From the NCBI GenBank assembly GCA_949373085.1, contig CASICJ010000008.1, positions 1-64,000 of the forward strand: a stretch of DNA of 64,000 bases, in the 5' to 3' direction. Under the pieces are notes generated by a model. That model saw only the letters and a list, made by a program, of their open reading frames with translations. It was not told the DNA's origin and did no database searches. Within the stretch, counting starts at the first letter, position 1. Every line of letters starts with the position of its first letter. The position numbers and the translations under genes were made by a program. Of this stretch, positions 49,068 through 58,339 are shown piece after piece. Source of the stretch: an uncultured Verrucomicrobiales bacterium. Its GTDB lineage: Bacteria; Verrucomicrobiota; Verrucomicrobiia; Verrucomicrobiales; Akkermansiaceae.

Positions 49068-49172
49068 AATATGGCAAGCAATCTTTGGCCGATCTATAAC
49101 CCCGACGCAGAGATTGACATGCAGTTGCGCAAAGGGTCTTTCGACCGCCTGCTACTGGGAAGAACTCATTGA

Positions 49173-49877
49173 CTACCTCGTTACGATCTTAGCCAGTTGT
49201 CCGTCGCTGAAACCCAAGGCCTTCGCAACACCGCGCGCCATCATGACATTACCATGAGGGTTCATATGGACCCCGTCGCCTGTGAGTTTTTTTCCTTTGG
49301 GGCGATCGGCAGGAGCGGTCTTCAACGCTTCTTGCATATCTGCATTGAGGTCAGCGAGCAGGCACTTCTTTTCTTTGGCAAGTTCACGCAGAAAATCATT
49401 GTAGGGAATAAGCTTCTGATTCAGGTCGCCGCTCTGGTCCTCTTTGATCATCGTTGATGTGAGAATCAACACCTTGACGCCAGCGGCCTGAGCCTTATCG
49501 ACTATCGCTGTTATATTTTTTTTGTAGTCTTCGAGGTTCACCCCGTTTTTACCGTGCCACACATCATTAACCCCGCAACTAAGAGTCATCCAGTCAGGCT
49601 TGTGCTGCAAAATATCTCTATCGACACGCTCGAGCATTTGGTTGGATTTGTGGCCCCCGATTCCTTTATAGATTGGCTTGGCGGTGATGCCCTCAGCCTT
49701 GAGGGCCTGAATAAAAAGATTACAATAGCCGCCTGAACGAGCGCCAGCAGCCGTGATGGAGTCACCGAGAAATCCGATGGTCTGACCATCTTTGATTTGA
49801 ATCTCGCCAGCGTATGCAGCCGAAAAACTGAATGTTGCAGCGACGAGTAAGGCGGAGGGAATAGATCTTAGCTTCAT
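49173..49877 (-). CDS. Secreted SGNH/GDSL hydrolase
   Basis: 234 aa with signal peptide (RSIPSALLVAATFSFSAAYA). SGNH blocks: TIGFLGDSITAAG (Ser), YKGIGGHKSNQM (Gly), LSCGVNDVWHG (Asn), and GDGVHMNPHG with the catalytic Asp and His. Likely a carbohydrate esterase (rhamnogalacturonan acetylesterase-like) or lipase, in the periplasm or outside. Intact. Not closely related to the TesA-type SGNH protein at 16302. Confidence 0.85.
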   Translation of the reverse strand: MKLRSIPSALLVAATFSFSAAYAGEIQIKDGQTIGFLGDSITAAGARSGGYCNLFIQALKAEGITAKPIYKGIGGHKSNQMLERVDRDILQHKPDWMTLSCGVNDVWHGKNGVNLEDYKKNITAIVDKAQAAGVKVLILTSTMIKEDQSGDLNQKLIPYNDFLRELAKEKKCLLADLNADMQEALKTAPADRPKGKKLTGDGVHMNPHGNVMMARGVAKALGFSDGQLAKIVTR

Positions 49878-49948
49878 ACGTATAGTTTTATTTGATTTGA
49901 TGGGTAATACAGCAAAATAGATCAGAAGTTTCTAGCCAAGACCACCGG

Positions 49949-49975
49949 GGGGAATTCCTAGACAACCCTTATCCG
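49949..49975 (+). repeat. Dispersed intergenic repeat tail, copy G
   Basis: GGGGAATTCCTAGACAACCC corresponds to the 3' end of the family (GGGATTTCTAGCAAACCC). It lies between two minus-strand genes, so the repeat is not tied to the direction of transcription. Confidence 0.35.
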
Positions 49976-50069
49976 CCCAATCACGAAGGCCCCTCGCCCA
50001 GAACACGAGCAGGAACCGCACGACTTCGCCAAGCGTCTTGTCAAAGCCCGGCCGACAGAGGAGTCTGAG

Positions 50070-50670
50070 CTATAACCTCTTGACCCTCAAGTTACGCACC
50101 CAAAACTTCTGGCCGTGATCCTGAATGGCGATCTTACCCGAATCCGCCAACTTTTTGTTCTTTGGTTTACTGGCCGCCAGATCCAGCTTGTCCTGTACTG
50201 TCTTACCGTTCAAAACGACGCTCAATTTCCCCTTCTTCATTGTCACCACCATACGATTCCATTCACCGGCAGGCTTCGAGCCATTAGCCAGCGGCCCGGC
50301 AGTCTGGATCACTCCTCCAAGGTCATGCTGACCAAGCTTCTTCTTGCCGAAGCAATCAAGAATCTGAACCTCGAAGCCGTGAACAGTAGGGTCAGCCTCA
50401 TCGTAAATCCTAAAATAGAGACCTGAATTGCCTCCTTTTTCGTGCTTATACTCGAAGTCGAAAACAAAGTCCTTGTAATCATCCTTGAGCCACAAATAGG
50501 AACCGTAACGCGTCCACCCCTTCTCGCCGGGCCTTGGCTCCAGGTAAAGTGAGCCATCTTTCTGGATCTTCCAATTACCGGTAGTCTCAATCTTCGAAAG
50601 GTCCTTTCCGTCAAAAACTGTTGTGAACCCCTCGGCTGCATGGGACACGAGAGGGCAGATAATCAACAGT
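50070..50670 (-). pseudogene. DUF1080 (3-keto-disaccharide hydrolase-type) gene truncated by IS copy 1
   Basis: The remaining 198 residues begin inside a signal peptide (SLLIICPLVSHAAEGFTTVF), whose start is removed by the insertion at 50671-50675. The rest is a complete DUF1080 beta-jelly roll: FDGKDLSKIE, NWKIQKDGSLYLEP, FEYKHEKGGNSGLYFRI, GFEVQILD, GEWNRMVVTMKKGKL, KIAIQDHGQKFWVRNLRVK. DUF1080 proteins include 3-keto-glycoside hydrolases and often accompany Gfo/Idh enzymes. A TTG inside the leader could still start translation, but export and expression are probably lost. Confidence 0.75.
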
Positions 50671-50672
50671 GA

Positions 50673-51542
50673 TCAGGTCACCATTTCTGGACCACTTTGA
50701 ATGTTAGGCTCAGGCCTTGGATGGTTCATGGCAAATTGATCAGGACTCTGGAAGCCTAATTTGCTGTGTGGATGCACTCGATTGTAAAGAAGGCGCCATT
50801 CTTCAATGACGATTTGAGCCTCCAGGACGCTCAAAAAATCTTCCTGGTTCAGGCATTCATCTCGCAATCGATTGTGAAAACTCTCCACATGACCATTTTG
50901 CCAGGGGCTTCCTGGATCAATATAGAGCGTCCTAATTCCCAGATCCTTAAACCAACTTTGAACCTCTTTTGCGATGAACTCGGATCCATTATCACTCCGG
51001 ATGCATTGGGGCACACCACGCTCACTCATTACTTCACTCAATGCATCGAGGATATCACCACTTCGGAGCCTTCGTTGCGCTCGGATGGTCAGGCATTGAC
51101 GGGTATATTCATCGATGAGGGTCAAGAGCTTCAAAGGAACTCCATTCTCAGTACGGGTGTGCACAAAGTCCCAGCTCCAGACCTCATTCACAGAGCCTGC
51201 TTTGGTTGGGAGTGCTGTTGAAGTTCCTCCTCGTCTTCTACGAGGCTTCTTGCCTTTGACTCCCAGCCCTTCCAGTCTCCTGACTTGCTGAACGAGCTTT
51301 CGGCCAACCTTCCATCCTTCACGCATCAACAGCGCTCTGATTCGACGATATCCATAGCGGGGATACTTCCGACTCAAAGCGATGATGCGCTCAATCAGTT
51401 TCTTTTTCCCATCGCCTCCACGCTCACGGTAGTGCCAGCTCGAACGTGACAGACTCAGGTAACGGCACGCACGACGCACCGAGCAGAGACCTGACTCAAC
51501 AACCGAGGACACTAACCGCTTCTTAGCGGAGGCGCTTACCAC
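50673..51542 (-). CDS. IS3-family transposase OrfB (DDE integrase domain), copy 1
   Basis: 289 aa. HTH_21 region (YPRYGYRRIRALLMREGWKV), then rve integrase core: first Asp in VWSWDFVHT, second in IRSDNGSEF, Glu in GHVESFHNRLRDECLN. Signatures PGSPWQNGHVESF and YNRVHPHSKLGF fit the IS407 group. Expressed as OrfAB by -1 frameshifting from orfA. Its TGA stop takes only the T from the IS; GA comes from the flanking GATC. Confidence 0.92.
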   Translation of the reverse strand: MVSASAKKRLVSSVVESGLCSVRRACRYLSLSRSSWHYRERGGDGKKKLIERIIALSRKYPRYGYRRIRALLMREGWKVGRKLVQQVRRLEGLGVKGKKPRRRRGGTSTALPTKAGSVNEVWSWDFVHTRTENGVPLKLLTLIDEYTRQCLTIRAQRRLRSGDILDALSEVMSERGVPQCIRSDNGSEFIAKEVQSWFKDLGIRTLYIDPGSPWQNGHVESFHNRLRDECLNQEDFLSVLEAQIVIEEWRLLYNRVHPHSKLGFQSPDQFAMNHPRPEPNIQSGPEMVT

Positions 51543-51865
51543 TTTTTTTTCAAGCTCTCTTCCAACACACGGTTTTTGAGCATCTCGTCGGCGAGCATCT
51601 TTTTGAGTTCCCCATTTTCGTTCACGAGTTCCTTGAAGCGTTTGGCGTCAGCCATCTCCATGCGACCATATTTTCGTCTCCATCGATAAAAGGTCTGCAC
51701 GCAGATATTCTCTTCACGGCAGACGTCTTCCACGGTCTGGCCCGAGTCAGCCTTGCGGATGATGCGGATGATTTCCTCTGTCTTATGTCTCTTCTTTTTC
51801 ATGTCTTAGTTTAGGTTCTACGAACCCAAACCTAACATCTCAAATGGTCCAGTTTTTGGAGGTCA
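50675..51865 (-). mobile_element. IS3-family (IS407-type) insertion sequence, copy 1
   Basis: 1191 bp, minus orientation. Ends: TGACCTCCAAAAACTGGACC (read on the minus strand from 51865) and, at the other end, AGGTCACCATTTCTGGACCA, imperfect inverted repeats. GATC lies directly outside both ends (50671-50674, 51866-51869), consistent with the 4-bp duplication of the IS407 group. Carries orfA and orfB. The same length and boundaries as copy 2 fix the ends; transposases differ at a few residues, so the copies are not brand new. Confidence 0.88.
51536..51802 (-). CDS. IS3-family transposase OrfA, copy 1
   Basis: 88 aa helix-turn-helix protein (EIIRIIRKADSGQTVEDVC, VQTFYRWRRKYG) followed by a leucine-rich dimerisation helix (ENGELKKMLADEMLKNRVLE). 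It ends in AAA AAA AAG TGG TAA; the A-AAA-AAG heptamer is a classic -1 slippery site leading into orfB, which overlaps by seven bases. Confidence 0.9.
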   Translation of the reverse strand: MKKKRHKTEEIIRIIRKADSGQTVEDVCREENICVQTFYRWRRKYGRMEMADAKRFKELVNENGELKKMLADEMLKNRVLEESLKKKW

Positions 51866-52175
51866 GATCACTCTAGAAAGCCTACTGCTGGTAATTCTTC
51901 GCTCATCGATGGTTTCTCGTTAGATCTAAGGGTAGAGTTGTCTGAAACGGAGGAGCTTGCAAACTCAAACTATCTGATATCAGGCTTGGATTTGTGGTTA
52001 GTGTTATTTCCTCTAGAGGTTAGAGGCCACCACACCAGGGAAAATCTCGACCCACGTCCTAATTAATGCGGTAAGAGATTTTTTTGGCTCCTAAGAGGAG
52101 CACTCTTCAATATTCTGAACGACGTCTCAGGAGTAATATTTACTCCCCTTCTTAACCCCCCTATCAACTCGACAC
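51866..52175 (+). other. Flank of IS copy 1 with a possible C-terminal gene remnant
   Basis: From 51866 a plus-strand frame reads DHSRKPTAGNSSLIDGFSLD through to TAA at 52064-52066 (66 residues), with no start inside. It may be the end of a gene whose 5' part lies beyond an IS-mediated rearrangement, as the DUF1080 gene on the other side is on the opposite strand. The remaining 110 bp before the next gene show nothing recognised. Confidence 0.3.
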
Positions 52176-53138
52176 ATGACTCACCGTTTTTCCCTTCGAA
52201 TCCTCACATCCGTTTCACCGCTCCTCATCGGATACTGTTTGTTCAATGATGCCCAAGGTGCAGAGAATAAACATCGTGTAGCCTATTATAAAAACGGCGA
52301 GATTCACGTAAACATCCTTGGCACTCCCGAAGTCAAACCAATCACGCAAGGTCACTGGGATTTTAAACCATCTTGGTCAAAGACCGGCGACAAGCTCGTC
52401 TTCTTTCGTCGCCTCGTGAATGCAAAAGAAGTTAGCAATTGGAAAACCGCTATTTGTATCATCAATGTGGATGGAAGTCAGTTTCACCAGCTCACCGACG
52501 GCGCTCATACCGACTTCAACCAGACCTGGACCCGCGACGGAAGTAACACCCCAATCTGGAATCGTCGCACACCCGGTAGCGAGAGATATCGGGTATTCGC
52601 CAGCAAAATTAGAGCAAAGCCCGGCGAGGAAATCGCGCTCACTCCAAAGGAGTTTAACACTTGGGCTTTCAGCTGTCTTAAAGATGGCCGAATCCTCGTC
52701 CGGGCAAATCCGCCGAAACAAGGGCCAGGCTACTATCTGATGTCTCCAAACCTCAAGGGCATACCAAAGTATGAACGGATTCAGTGTGAACTCGACAAAG
52801 AAGGAATCCTGGCTCGCATCAGTCTTTCGGTAGATGAAAAGCGAGTCTGTTTTGAATATCAAAAGGGATTTAAGAAGACCATCCCTGGTCGTACCCTTTA
52901 TCTTGCTGACTTCAATGTGAGAACACCTGCGATGACAAACTTCAAACCCTTCGCAAACAAGGCAGGAGAAAAGATCTGGTTTGCCTACCCGCGCTGGACA
53001 CGCGATCAATCGGCAATCGTCTACCACGCTGGTCGAAAAATCTTCCTTTTTACGCCCGATAAAGGCACGACCAAACAGGTCACCCCTAACAATCAAGCCG
53101 ACTACCGTTACCCACATGGCGAGGCTACTCCGAAGTAA
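52176..53138 (+). CDS. Secreted TolB/PD40-type beta-propeller protein
   Basis: 320 aa with signal peptide (FSLRILTSVSPLLIGYCLFN). Repeated PD40-type blades: HWDFKPSWSKTGDKLVFFRR, CIINVDGSQFHQLTDGAHTD then FNQTWTRDGS, YPRWTRDQSAIVYHAGR. The S/T-W-x-x-D-G-x pattern recurs four to five times. Without a peptidase domain this is a binding or scaffold protein like the TolB C-terminal propeller. Periplasmic. Confidence 0.72.
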   Translation: MTHRFSLRILTSVSPLLIGYCLFNDAQGAENKHRVAYYKNGEIHVNILGTPEVKPITQGHWDFKPSWSKTGDKLVFFRRLVNAKEVSNWKTAICIINVDGSQFHQLTDGAHTDFNQTWTRDGSNTPIWNRRTPGSERYRVFASKIRAKPGEEIALTPKEFNTWAFSCLKDGRILVRANPPKQGPGYYLMSPNLKGIPKYERIQCELDKEGILARISLSVDEKRVCFEYQKGFKKTIPGRTLYLADFNVRTPAMTNFKPFANKAGEKIWFAYPRWTRDQSAIVYHAGRKIFLFTPDKGTTKQVTPNNQADYRYPHGEATPK

Positions 53139-53194
53139 GTTCCTTCTGTGTAAAAGCCTTTACGAGCTAATACCCATCCTTTCTTTCCTCTTCG

Positions 53195-53252
53195 CTCAAG
53201 TCCAAAAACAACTTCAAAACCCTTCCGCCGAAAGCACCTTGATTACAGTAAT
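53195..53252 (+). repeat. Dispersed intergenic repeat, copy H
   Basis: CTCAAGTCCAAAAACAACTT, then CAAAACCCTTCCGCCGAAAG and GATTACAGTAATGG. Ends right at the start codon of the next gene (ATG 53256). Confidence 0.55.
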
Positions 53253-53255
53253 GGA

Positions 53256-54857
53256 ATGAGACGATTTACACACGCAAAAACCTACATACTTTTGGCTTTT
53301 CTGTTCTTTCTTGGACACGCAACAGTCCTACTTGCGGACGGAAATACAAAGCGGGAGCTAGCCCGTCGACCCATCGCTTTTGAAGCACCCACTTTGGATT
53401 CGAACCCACTTAAAATCGGTTCACGCAGAGAGCTGTTCGTCGACAACTACATCCTAGGCTCCCTGAGCGGCAGCGCTAAGAGACGAATGTTTGCGATGAC
53501 TCCTGCGACCAATAAGACCACTAATGTCGCCATGACTCATGATGCCGATTGGGAGGGACCTTGGTGTCGGTATGCAAAATACATTCAGGACAACGGCGTG
53601 ATTAAAGCTTGGTATATGGGACACCACTCCTATGAGTGGAACAAAAAAATGAAAATTGCGGGTGGCCGTCTCTGTTACGCGATCAGCAAGGATGGACGCA
53701 CCTTCGAAAAACCCAATCTTGGGATCTACAACTGGATTGGATCAAAGCAAAACAACGTCCTTTTTGACGATACCACTTTTAAAGCCAAAGATAGCGGAGA
53801 CTGGATCGCTACCCATCAATTCAACCCATTCATAGACACGAATCCGGCAGCACCGGCCGCGGCAAGATACAAAGGGTTTAGTGGACAAGGACACCATTGC
53901 GGGAAGACTGGCCTCTATGCCTACCAATCCATTGACGGCATTCGCTGGGAAGTCGCAAGCGACGGGCCGATTGTTAGTAACGATTATTCTTTAGACTCCT
54001 GTAATCAGGGGTTTTGGGATACGGAACGAAAACGCTACGCCGTCTACTTCCGTCATCTACGTAACGAATCAGGCGAATCAGGAATCAAGGCTCCAGGATG
54101 GAAACGCGATATCCTAGTGACCTTCTCCAAAGACTTCATTAACTGGACCGAGCCACAGTGGCTCATCTATCATCGGGACGACGGACGGCCGGGAACGGAG
54201 CTAGAGCACCTCTACACCAACGAGGTGAAGCCCTATAAACGTGCACCACATATTTACCTCGGCTTCCCGGCGCAGTTCAATGGTTCGGTCGACCCCATGC
54301 TGATGGCGAGTCGCGACGGCCTCCACTTCTATCGCTGGATGGAACAACCCGTCATTCCAAAGTCGGCACCTTCTGATCGCGACAAAATCCGATCCAACCA
54401 TCTTTGGCAGGAGATGGTAGAACTCCCAGAAGAACCAGATAAACTCTCCATGTATGCTAGTGAGAACTTAGGTATAAAAGGCCCACACGAGGACGGCAGC
54501 TTCCCCCGGGTTCGCCGATTCACAATCCGCAAGGACGGTTTTGTCTCTGTACGCGCTACGGCGGAACTAGGAGAGCTCGTCACCAAACCGTTGATTTTCG
54601 CTGGTAACAAATTGACCGTGAATTACAACGCACGACTCGGGAAACCTGGGGAAATTCGTGTTGAAATTTTGGATGGTGAAAAACACCCGATCCCAGGTTT
54701 CGCTTTAGAAGACTGCGATCCGCTCTCGAACGATGACATTGACGCTGGGGTCACATGGAAGGGTGGAGAGGAGTTAGATGATCTTGCAGGCAAGCCGATT
54801 CATCTTCGTTTCGTCCTGAATCAGGCCGATTTATTTTCGTTTCAGTTCACGGAATAG
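53256..54857 (+). CDS. Secreted five-bladed-propeller glycosidase-like protein
   Basis: 533 aa with signal peptide (KTYILLAFLFFLGHATVLLA). Contains SRRELFVDNYIL, AWYMGHHSYEW, ICYAISKDGRTFEKPNLG-like strand (LCYAISKDGRTFEKPNLGI), DSCNQGFWDTERKRYAVYFR and DPMLMASRDGLHFYRW: the pattern of GH32/GH43/GH130-like beta-propeller hydrolases common in Planctomycetota/Verrucomicrobiota. Asp/Glu in LFVD, EGPW and ELEH are candidate catalytic groups. A C-terminal beta-sandwich starts near 440. Precise family and substrate not assignable by eye. Confidence 0.65.
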   Translation: MRRFTHAKTYILLAFLFFLGHATVLLADGNTKRELARRPIAFEAPTLDSNPLKIGSRRELFVDNYILGSLSGSAKRRMFAMTPATNKTTNVAMTHDADWEGPWCRYAKYIQDNGVIKAWYMGHHSYEWNKKMKIAGGRLCYAISKDGRTFEKPNLGIYNWIGSKQNNVLFDDTTFKAKDSGDWIATHQFNPFIDTNPAAPAAARYKGFSGQGHHCGKTGLYAYQSIDGIRWEVASDGPIVSNDYSLDSCNQGFWDTERKRYAVYFRHLRNESGESGIKAPGWKRDILVTFSKDFINWTEPQWLIYHRDDGRPGTELEHLYTNEVKPYKRAPHIYLGFPAQFNGSVDPMLMASRDGLHFYRWMEQPVIPKSAPSDRDKIRSNHLWQEMVELPEEPDKLSMYASENLGIKGPHEDGSFPRVRRFTIRKDGFVSVRATAELGELVTKPLIFAGNKLTVNYNARLGKPGEIRVEILDGEKHPIPGFALEDCDPLSNDDIDAGVTWKGGEELDDLAGKPIHLRFVLNQADLFSFQFTE

Positions 54858-54896
54858 ACGAAGAACAAATCCTTCCGAACCCATCTCTCCAATTGT

Positions 54897-56198
54897 ATGA
54901 ATAGACAAGCACTCAATCTAATATTGCTAATATCCCAGTTACTATCGGGAATTGTCGTTGCGTCGACTTACTACGTGGATTCCAAGAACGGTAATGATGG
55001 GAATAAAGGTCGTTCTGAGGCCAAGCCATGGAAGTCGCATACCATGGCACAGGAGGCGGAACTCAAGCCCGGCGACTTCGTCATGTTCAAGTGTGGATCG
55101 CAGTTCAACGGGCCTATCCATATCACGGAGTCCGGCACGATAGAGAAGCCGATCACGTTGACGGCTTACGGTAAAGGTGAGGCGCCCCAGTTTACCAACC
55201 CAAACGACCTAAATATGAATGGTAACTGCATTCGTATCTCGGGTAGCTACCTGATCATCCAGAAACTCCACTTCCACGACACGCCGCCGACCAAGAACGC
55301 GGACCGGCTACAGAGCATCTTTAAGATGGGGGCAGTCTTCAACATGCTCGGCGCCAAGCACAACGTCATTCGCGAGAACACCTTTACCAAGTGCACCAAA
55401 GGTATCCAGTCGACGGGCGAATTCACACTCATTACGAAGAACACCATGGACGGCCCGAGTCACCCACTGTGGACGAAGCCTGGCGCTAAAGGTGGGTGGG
55501 GACCAATGGGGATTCAGCTTGGGATCGGAAACCAAGAAGTCTCCTACAACACCATCAAGAACTACCTGACCATCAGCAGCCCGTATGGATCTGACGGCGG
55601 TGCAATCGAACTGGATGACGGTCGGTATCACAAGAAGAATGTCCACATTCACCACAACTACACTGAAGGCAACGCCGGCTTCTTTGAATCAAGCTGGAAG
55701 GCTGACTACAATCCATTCGTCCAGAAGGTTTACAACCTTCGCATCGCCTTCAACGTCAGTTACGATGGCCAGAGCTTCGTTTACATGCACGCGCCCTGCA
55801 TCAACACGACTTTCGATAATAACACCGTGATCCGCACGGAAGGATTCGGCTCGAACATGTACGACATTGTCTACACTGCATTCGATGGGATTACCTTCCG
55901 CAACAATCTCTACGTCGGAACAAAACGATGCTTCCAAGGCGGACCCTACAAAAAGAAAGAACGCGTCATGTCGAAGAACTGCTGGTTCTGGCAGGTCGAC
56001 GGACCGAAGAGCGATGGCAACCCCCTACTCGTTGACATTAAGGGTAAAGACTTCCGCCTCCGCACCGATAGTCCTCTCCGCGGTAAAGGGCTAAACCTGA
56101 GACAGCATTACGAAACAGATTTCGCCAGCAACCCACTACCAAAAACCGGTCCATGGGACATCGGCGCAATCCACTTTTCCAAAAAGGAAAAGCAATAA
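54897..56198 (+). CDS. Secreted right-handed beta-helix protein (polysaccharide lyase-like)
   Basis: 433 aa with signal peptide (LNLILLISQLLSGIVVAS). The opening STYYVDSKNGNDGNKGRSEA and PWKSHTMAQEAELKPGDFVM is the standard N-cap of parallel beta-helix proteins (D-x-x-x-G-x-D). Helix rungs follow: CIRISGSYLIIQKLHF, HNVIRENTFTKCTKGIQSTG, VHIHHNYTEGNAGFF, TTFDNNTVIRTEGF. The end is of the PWDIGAIHF type. Such proteins are often polysaccharide lyases (PL6/PL1-like) or glycoside hydrolases. It follows the propeller gene by 39 bp, so the two are probably co-expressed. Confidence 0.75.
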   Translation: MNRQALNLILLISQLLSGIVVASTYYVDSKNGNDGNKGRSEAKPWKSHTMAQEAELKPGDFVMFKCGSQFNGPIHITESGTIEKPITLTAYGKGEAPQFTNPNDLNMNGNCIRISGSYLIIQKLHFHDTPPTKNADRLQSIFKMGAVFNMLGAKHNVIRENTFTKCTKGIQSTGEFTLITKNTMDGPSHPLWTKPGAKGGWGPMGIQLGIGNQEVSYNTIKNYLTISSPYGSDGGAIELDDGRYHKKNVHIHHNYTEGNAGFFESSWKADYNPFVQKVYNLRIAFNVSYDGQSFVYMHAPCINTTFDNNTVIRTEGFGSNMYDIVYTAFDGITFRNNLYVGTKRCFQGGPYKKKERVMSKNCWFWQVDGPKSDGNPLLVDIKGKDFRLRTDSPLRGKGLNLRQHYETDFASNPLPKTGPWDIGAIHFSKKEKQ

Positions 56199-56274
56199 GA
56201 AAACCGGACATTATCTTTAGCGACCACTGATTCGCGTGCTACGGCAACCTGCTAACCTCTTTTTTCGCAATCCG

Positions 56275-56355
56275 CTCCGGTCCGACGCCCTCTCTGCTAC
56301 AGTCCAAATGGGACCTCATGGACCCTACGGCAAAAGAAAATCCATAAAGTTATAA
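56275..56355 (+). repeat. Dispersed intergenic repeat, copy I (compound)
   Basis: CTCCGGTCCGACGCC followed about 25 bp later by a second 5' half (ACAGTCCAAATGGGACCTCA) and then GGCAAAAGAAAATCCATAAA. Looks like a full element preceded by a partial one. 48 bp before the next ATG. Confidence 0.5.
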
Positions 56356-56403
56356 TAGTTTTAGTCTTACTTTAATTGTATTTCTTCTCATAATACTGAA
56401 CAC

Positions 56404-56895
56404 ATGAAGCTATTCTTTTCTATAATCATACTCTTTAGCCTCTTTGATTTTGGCTTTTCTAATGAGATTGAAATAAAATCACCCAAGGTTTCTTCAATTG
56501 AACAGCTCAATTGGATGACCGGAAACTGGCAAGGTCCAGTCGGCGAGAGTCTTTTAGAGGAATCTTGGCTTCCCCCAAAAGCAAAGACCATTACTGCAGT
56601 CGTAAGACTAACCAAAGGAACAACAACCGAATTTGTTGAACTCATAAAGATCGAGAAGATCAAGCAATCTTTAGAACTCAGATTAAACCTATTTGATTCA
56701 TCGCTAAAACCAAGATCGGAAAAACCTCAGGTTCTTAAGTTATCTCGGATCGGCAATAAGAGTGTGACCTTTGTTGGAGTAACTGAAGAATCTCATAGAA
56801 AGCTTAGCTATGAGCTTATTAATGAAAACTTGTTCACCATTCGAATCATTACGGCGAAAGGTGAAAAAATCGCAATCGACTTAAAGAGGCTTTGA
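56404..56895 (+). CDS. Secreted DUF6265-like protein
   Basis: 163 aa with signal peptide (MKLFFSIIILFSLFDFGFSN). The QLNWMTGNWQGPVG ... EESWLPPKAKTITAVVR block matches DUF6265 (W-x-x-G-x-W ... E-x-W-x-P). The rest is a small beta-barrel, lipocalin-like. Function unknown. Distinctly AT-rich compared with its neighbours, which suggests separate origin. Confidence 0.65.
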   Translation: MKLFFSIIILFSLFDFGFSNEIEIKSPKVSSIEQLNWMTGNWQGPVGESLLEESWLPPKAKTITAVVRLTKGTTTEFVELIKIEKIKQSLELRLNLFDSSLKPRSEKPQVLKLSRIGNKSVTFVGVTEESHRKLSYELINENLFTIRIITAKGEKIAIDLKRL

Positions 56896-56962
56896 AACAT
56901 AAACTCCTCCCTCCTACTCTGCTCCTAATGCGAATATGTAACCAGCTAGCCCCTTTGCGACC

Positions 56963-58339
56963 ATGAATATCAAACATACACTGAGACTTATCGGAATCGC
57001 TCTTTTTTTGACCTCTGCCGCGAGACTACAAGCGGCCAACGGCTATGCCATAGTGGTAAGCAAGGCTACCCATGCGCACGCCGATTGGGCACCAGTCATC
57101 GAGGCGCTGAGCAGCAAGCACGACGGCATTGTAATCGAATACGAGAACAGTCTTTCGGAAAGCCTCCCGGCGTTGCAAGCGGCGTTTCCGAAATACACCT
57201 GCATCGTCGCCAAGCCGGAGGATGCGGGGCGTGCTTTCGTGGCCGCCGCCCATCGACTCACCCGTCAACTGGACGCTGATCCCTACCCCGACACCATCTG
57301 GGCCATCGTCACAGGATATGACCCGGCTGACGCTTTGCGCATAGCCAAGCATGCCGAGCCGCTAGCTGTAAAACGCGCCCTTACCGGGACGGTCGGTTCA
57401 CCTTTGGATGCCTATGACGAAGGCGTCATGTTCAACGAACTAAAAGCCAATGCCATGTGGGACAAAGTCTCAGGTCAAGCCGTCGTCCCTAAGTCCTGCC
57501 CCCAAGACACTACCAAGCTCATCGTCGATTCGTTAAACGACTACAAGCCCGACGTCTTCATCACCAGCGGCCACGCTACAGAACGTAATTGGCAACTGGG
57601 TTTCAGCTATCGCAATGGCTACTTCAAGTGCAAAAACGGTCAGCTCTATGGTCAAGATTCATCGGGCGAATGTCATGACGTTAACTCGCCCAATCCAAAG
57701 ATTTACCTACCCGTGGGCAACTGTCTGATCGCGCACGTTTCCAATCGCGAATGTATGGCGCTAGCGCTGATGCACTCCGCTGGCGTGAATCAAATGGTGG
57801 GCTACACCATCCCTACCGGCTACGGCTACGGCGGTTGGGGCGTAAAGGACTACTTTTCGGAATTGCAGGCGGGGCGTTTCAGTTTATCGGAGGCGCATCA
57901 CGCCAATCAAATCGCCCTCAACTACAATATTGAGAGATTGGCAAAAGCCGGAAAGCGTATCCGCGGTCTCAGCGGCGATCGCGATGTGGTCGTGCTCTAC
58001 GGCGACCCCGCTTGGGAGGCGCGCATGCCAAAACGGCGATTACCTTGGACCCAGACCCTCAGTGAAAAAGACGGCATCTACACCTTTACCGTTACCGCCA
58101 ACAAACGCGGCGACTGGGACAATCGACCCGTCATCCAACTTCTACCGAAACGCATCAGCAACGTAAAACTTCTTTCCGGGGAGGAATTCAACCCCGTCAT
58201 CGCCGATAATTTCATTCTCATCAAGTTCAACAAAGGCGTCGCTCCTATGAAGGGGAATCGTGGCGAGGCGATTCCGATCCGTGGCGACTACGAAAAAGAC
58301 CATACCTTCACCGTCACCTTCTCAGGAACAGTCATCTAA
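56963..58339 (+). CDS. Secreted protein, possible caspase/gingipain-fold (C25-like) peptidase
   Basis: 458 aa with signal peptide (LRLIGIALFLTSAARLQA). No family recognised with certainty. The N-terminal half alternates hydrophobic strands and helices (GYAIVVSKATHAHADW, TCIVAKPEDAGRAF, DTIWAIVTGYDP). A His at the end of a strand (DVFITSGHATERNW, H204) and a Cys at the end of another (PVGNCLIAHVSN, C254) are followed by a small-residue loop (GYTIPTGYGYGGWG). That is the His-Gly...Cys arrangement of clan CD peptidases such as gingipains. The C-terminal 90 residues look like an Ig-type module. Catalysis is a hypothesis. Confidence 0.5.
   Translation: MNIKHTLRLIGIALFLTSAARLQAANGYAIVVSKATHAHADWAPVIEALSSKHDGIVIEYENSLSESLPALQAAFPKYTCIVAKPEDAGRAFVAAAHRLTRQLDADPYPDTIWAIVTGYDPADALRIAKHAEPLAVKRALTGTVGSPLDAYDEGVMFNELKANAMWDKVSGQAVVPKSCPQDTTKLIVDSLNDYKPDVFITSGHATERNWQLGFSYRNGYFKCKNGQLYGQDSSGECHDVNSPNPKIYLPVGNCLIAHVSNRECMALALMHSAGVNQMVGYTIPTGYGYGGWGVKDYFSELQAGRFSLSEAHHANQIALNYNIERLAKAGKRIRGLSGDRDVVVLYGDPAWEARMPKRRLPWTQTLSEKDGIYTFTVTANKRGDWDNRPVIQLLPKRISNVKLLSGEEFNPVIADNFILIKFNKGVAPMKGNRGEAIPIRGDYEKDHTFTVTFSGTVI

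Noticed and set aside
50670-51870. IS boundaries of 1201 bp with TG...CA ends
   Set aside because: This also fits both copies, but it leaves no target duplication. Ends at TGACCTCC/AGGTCACC leave GATC on both sides of both copies and match the 4-bp duplication of the IS407 group better.
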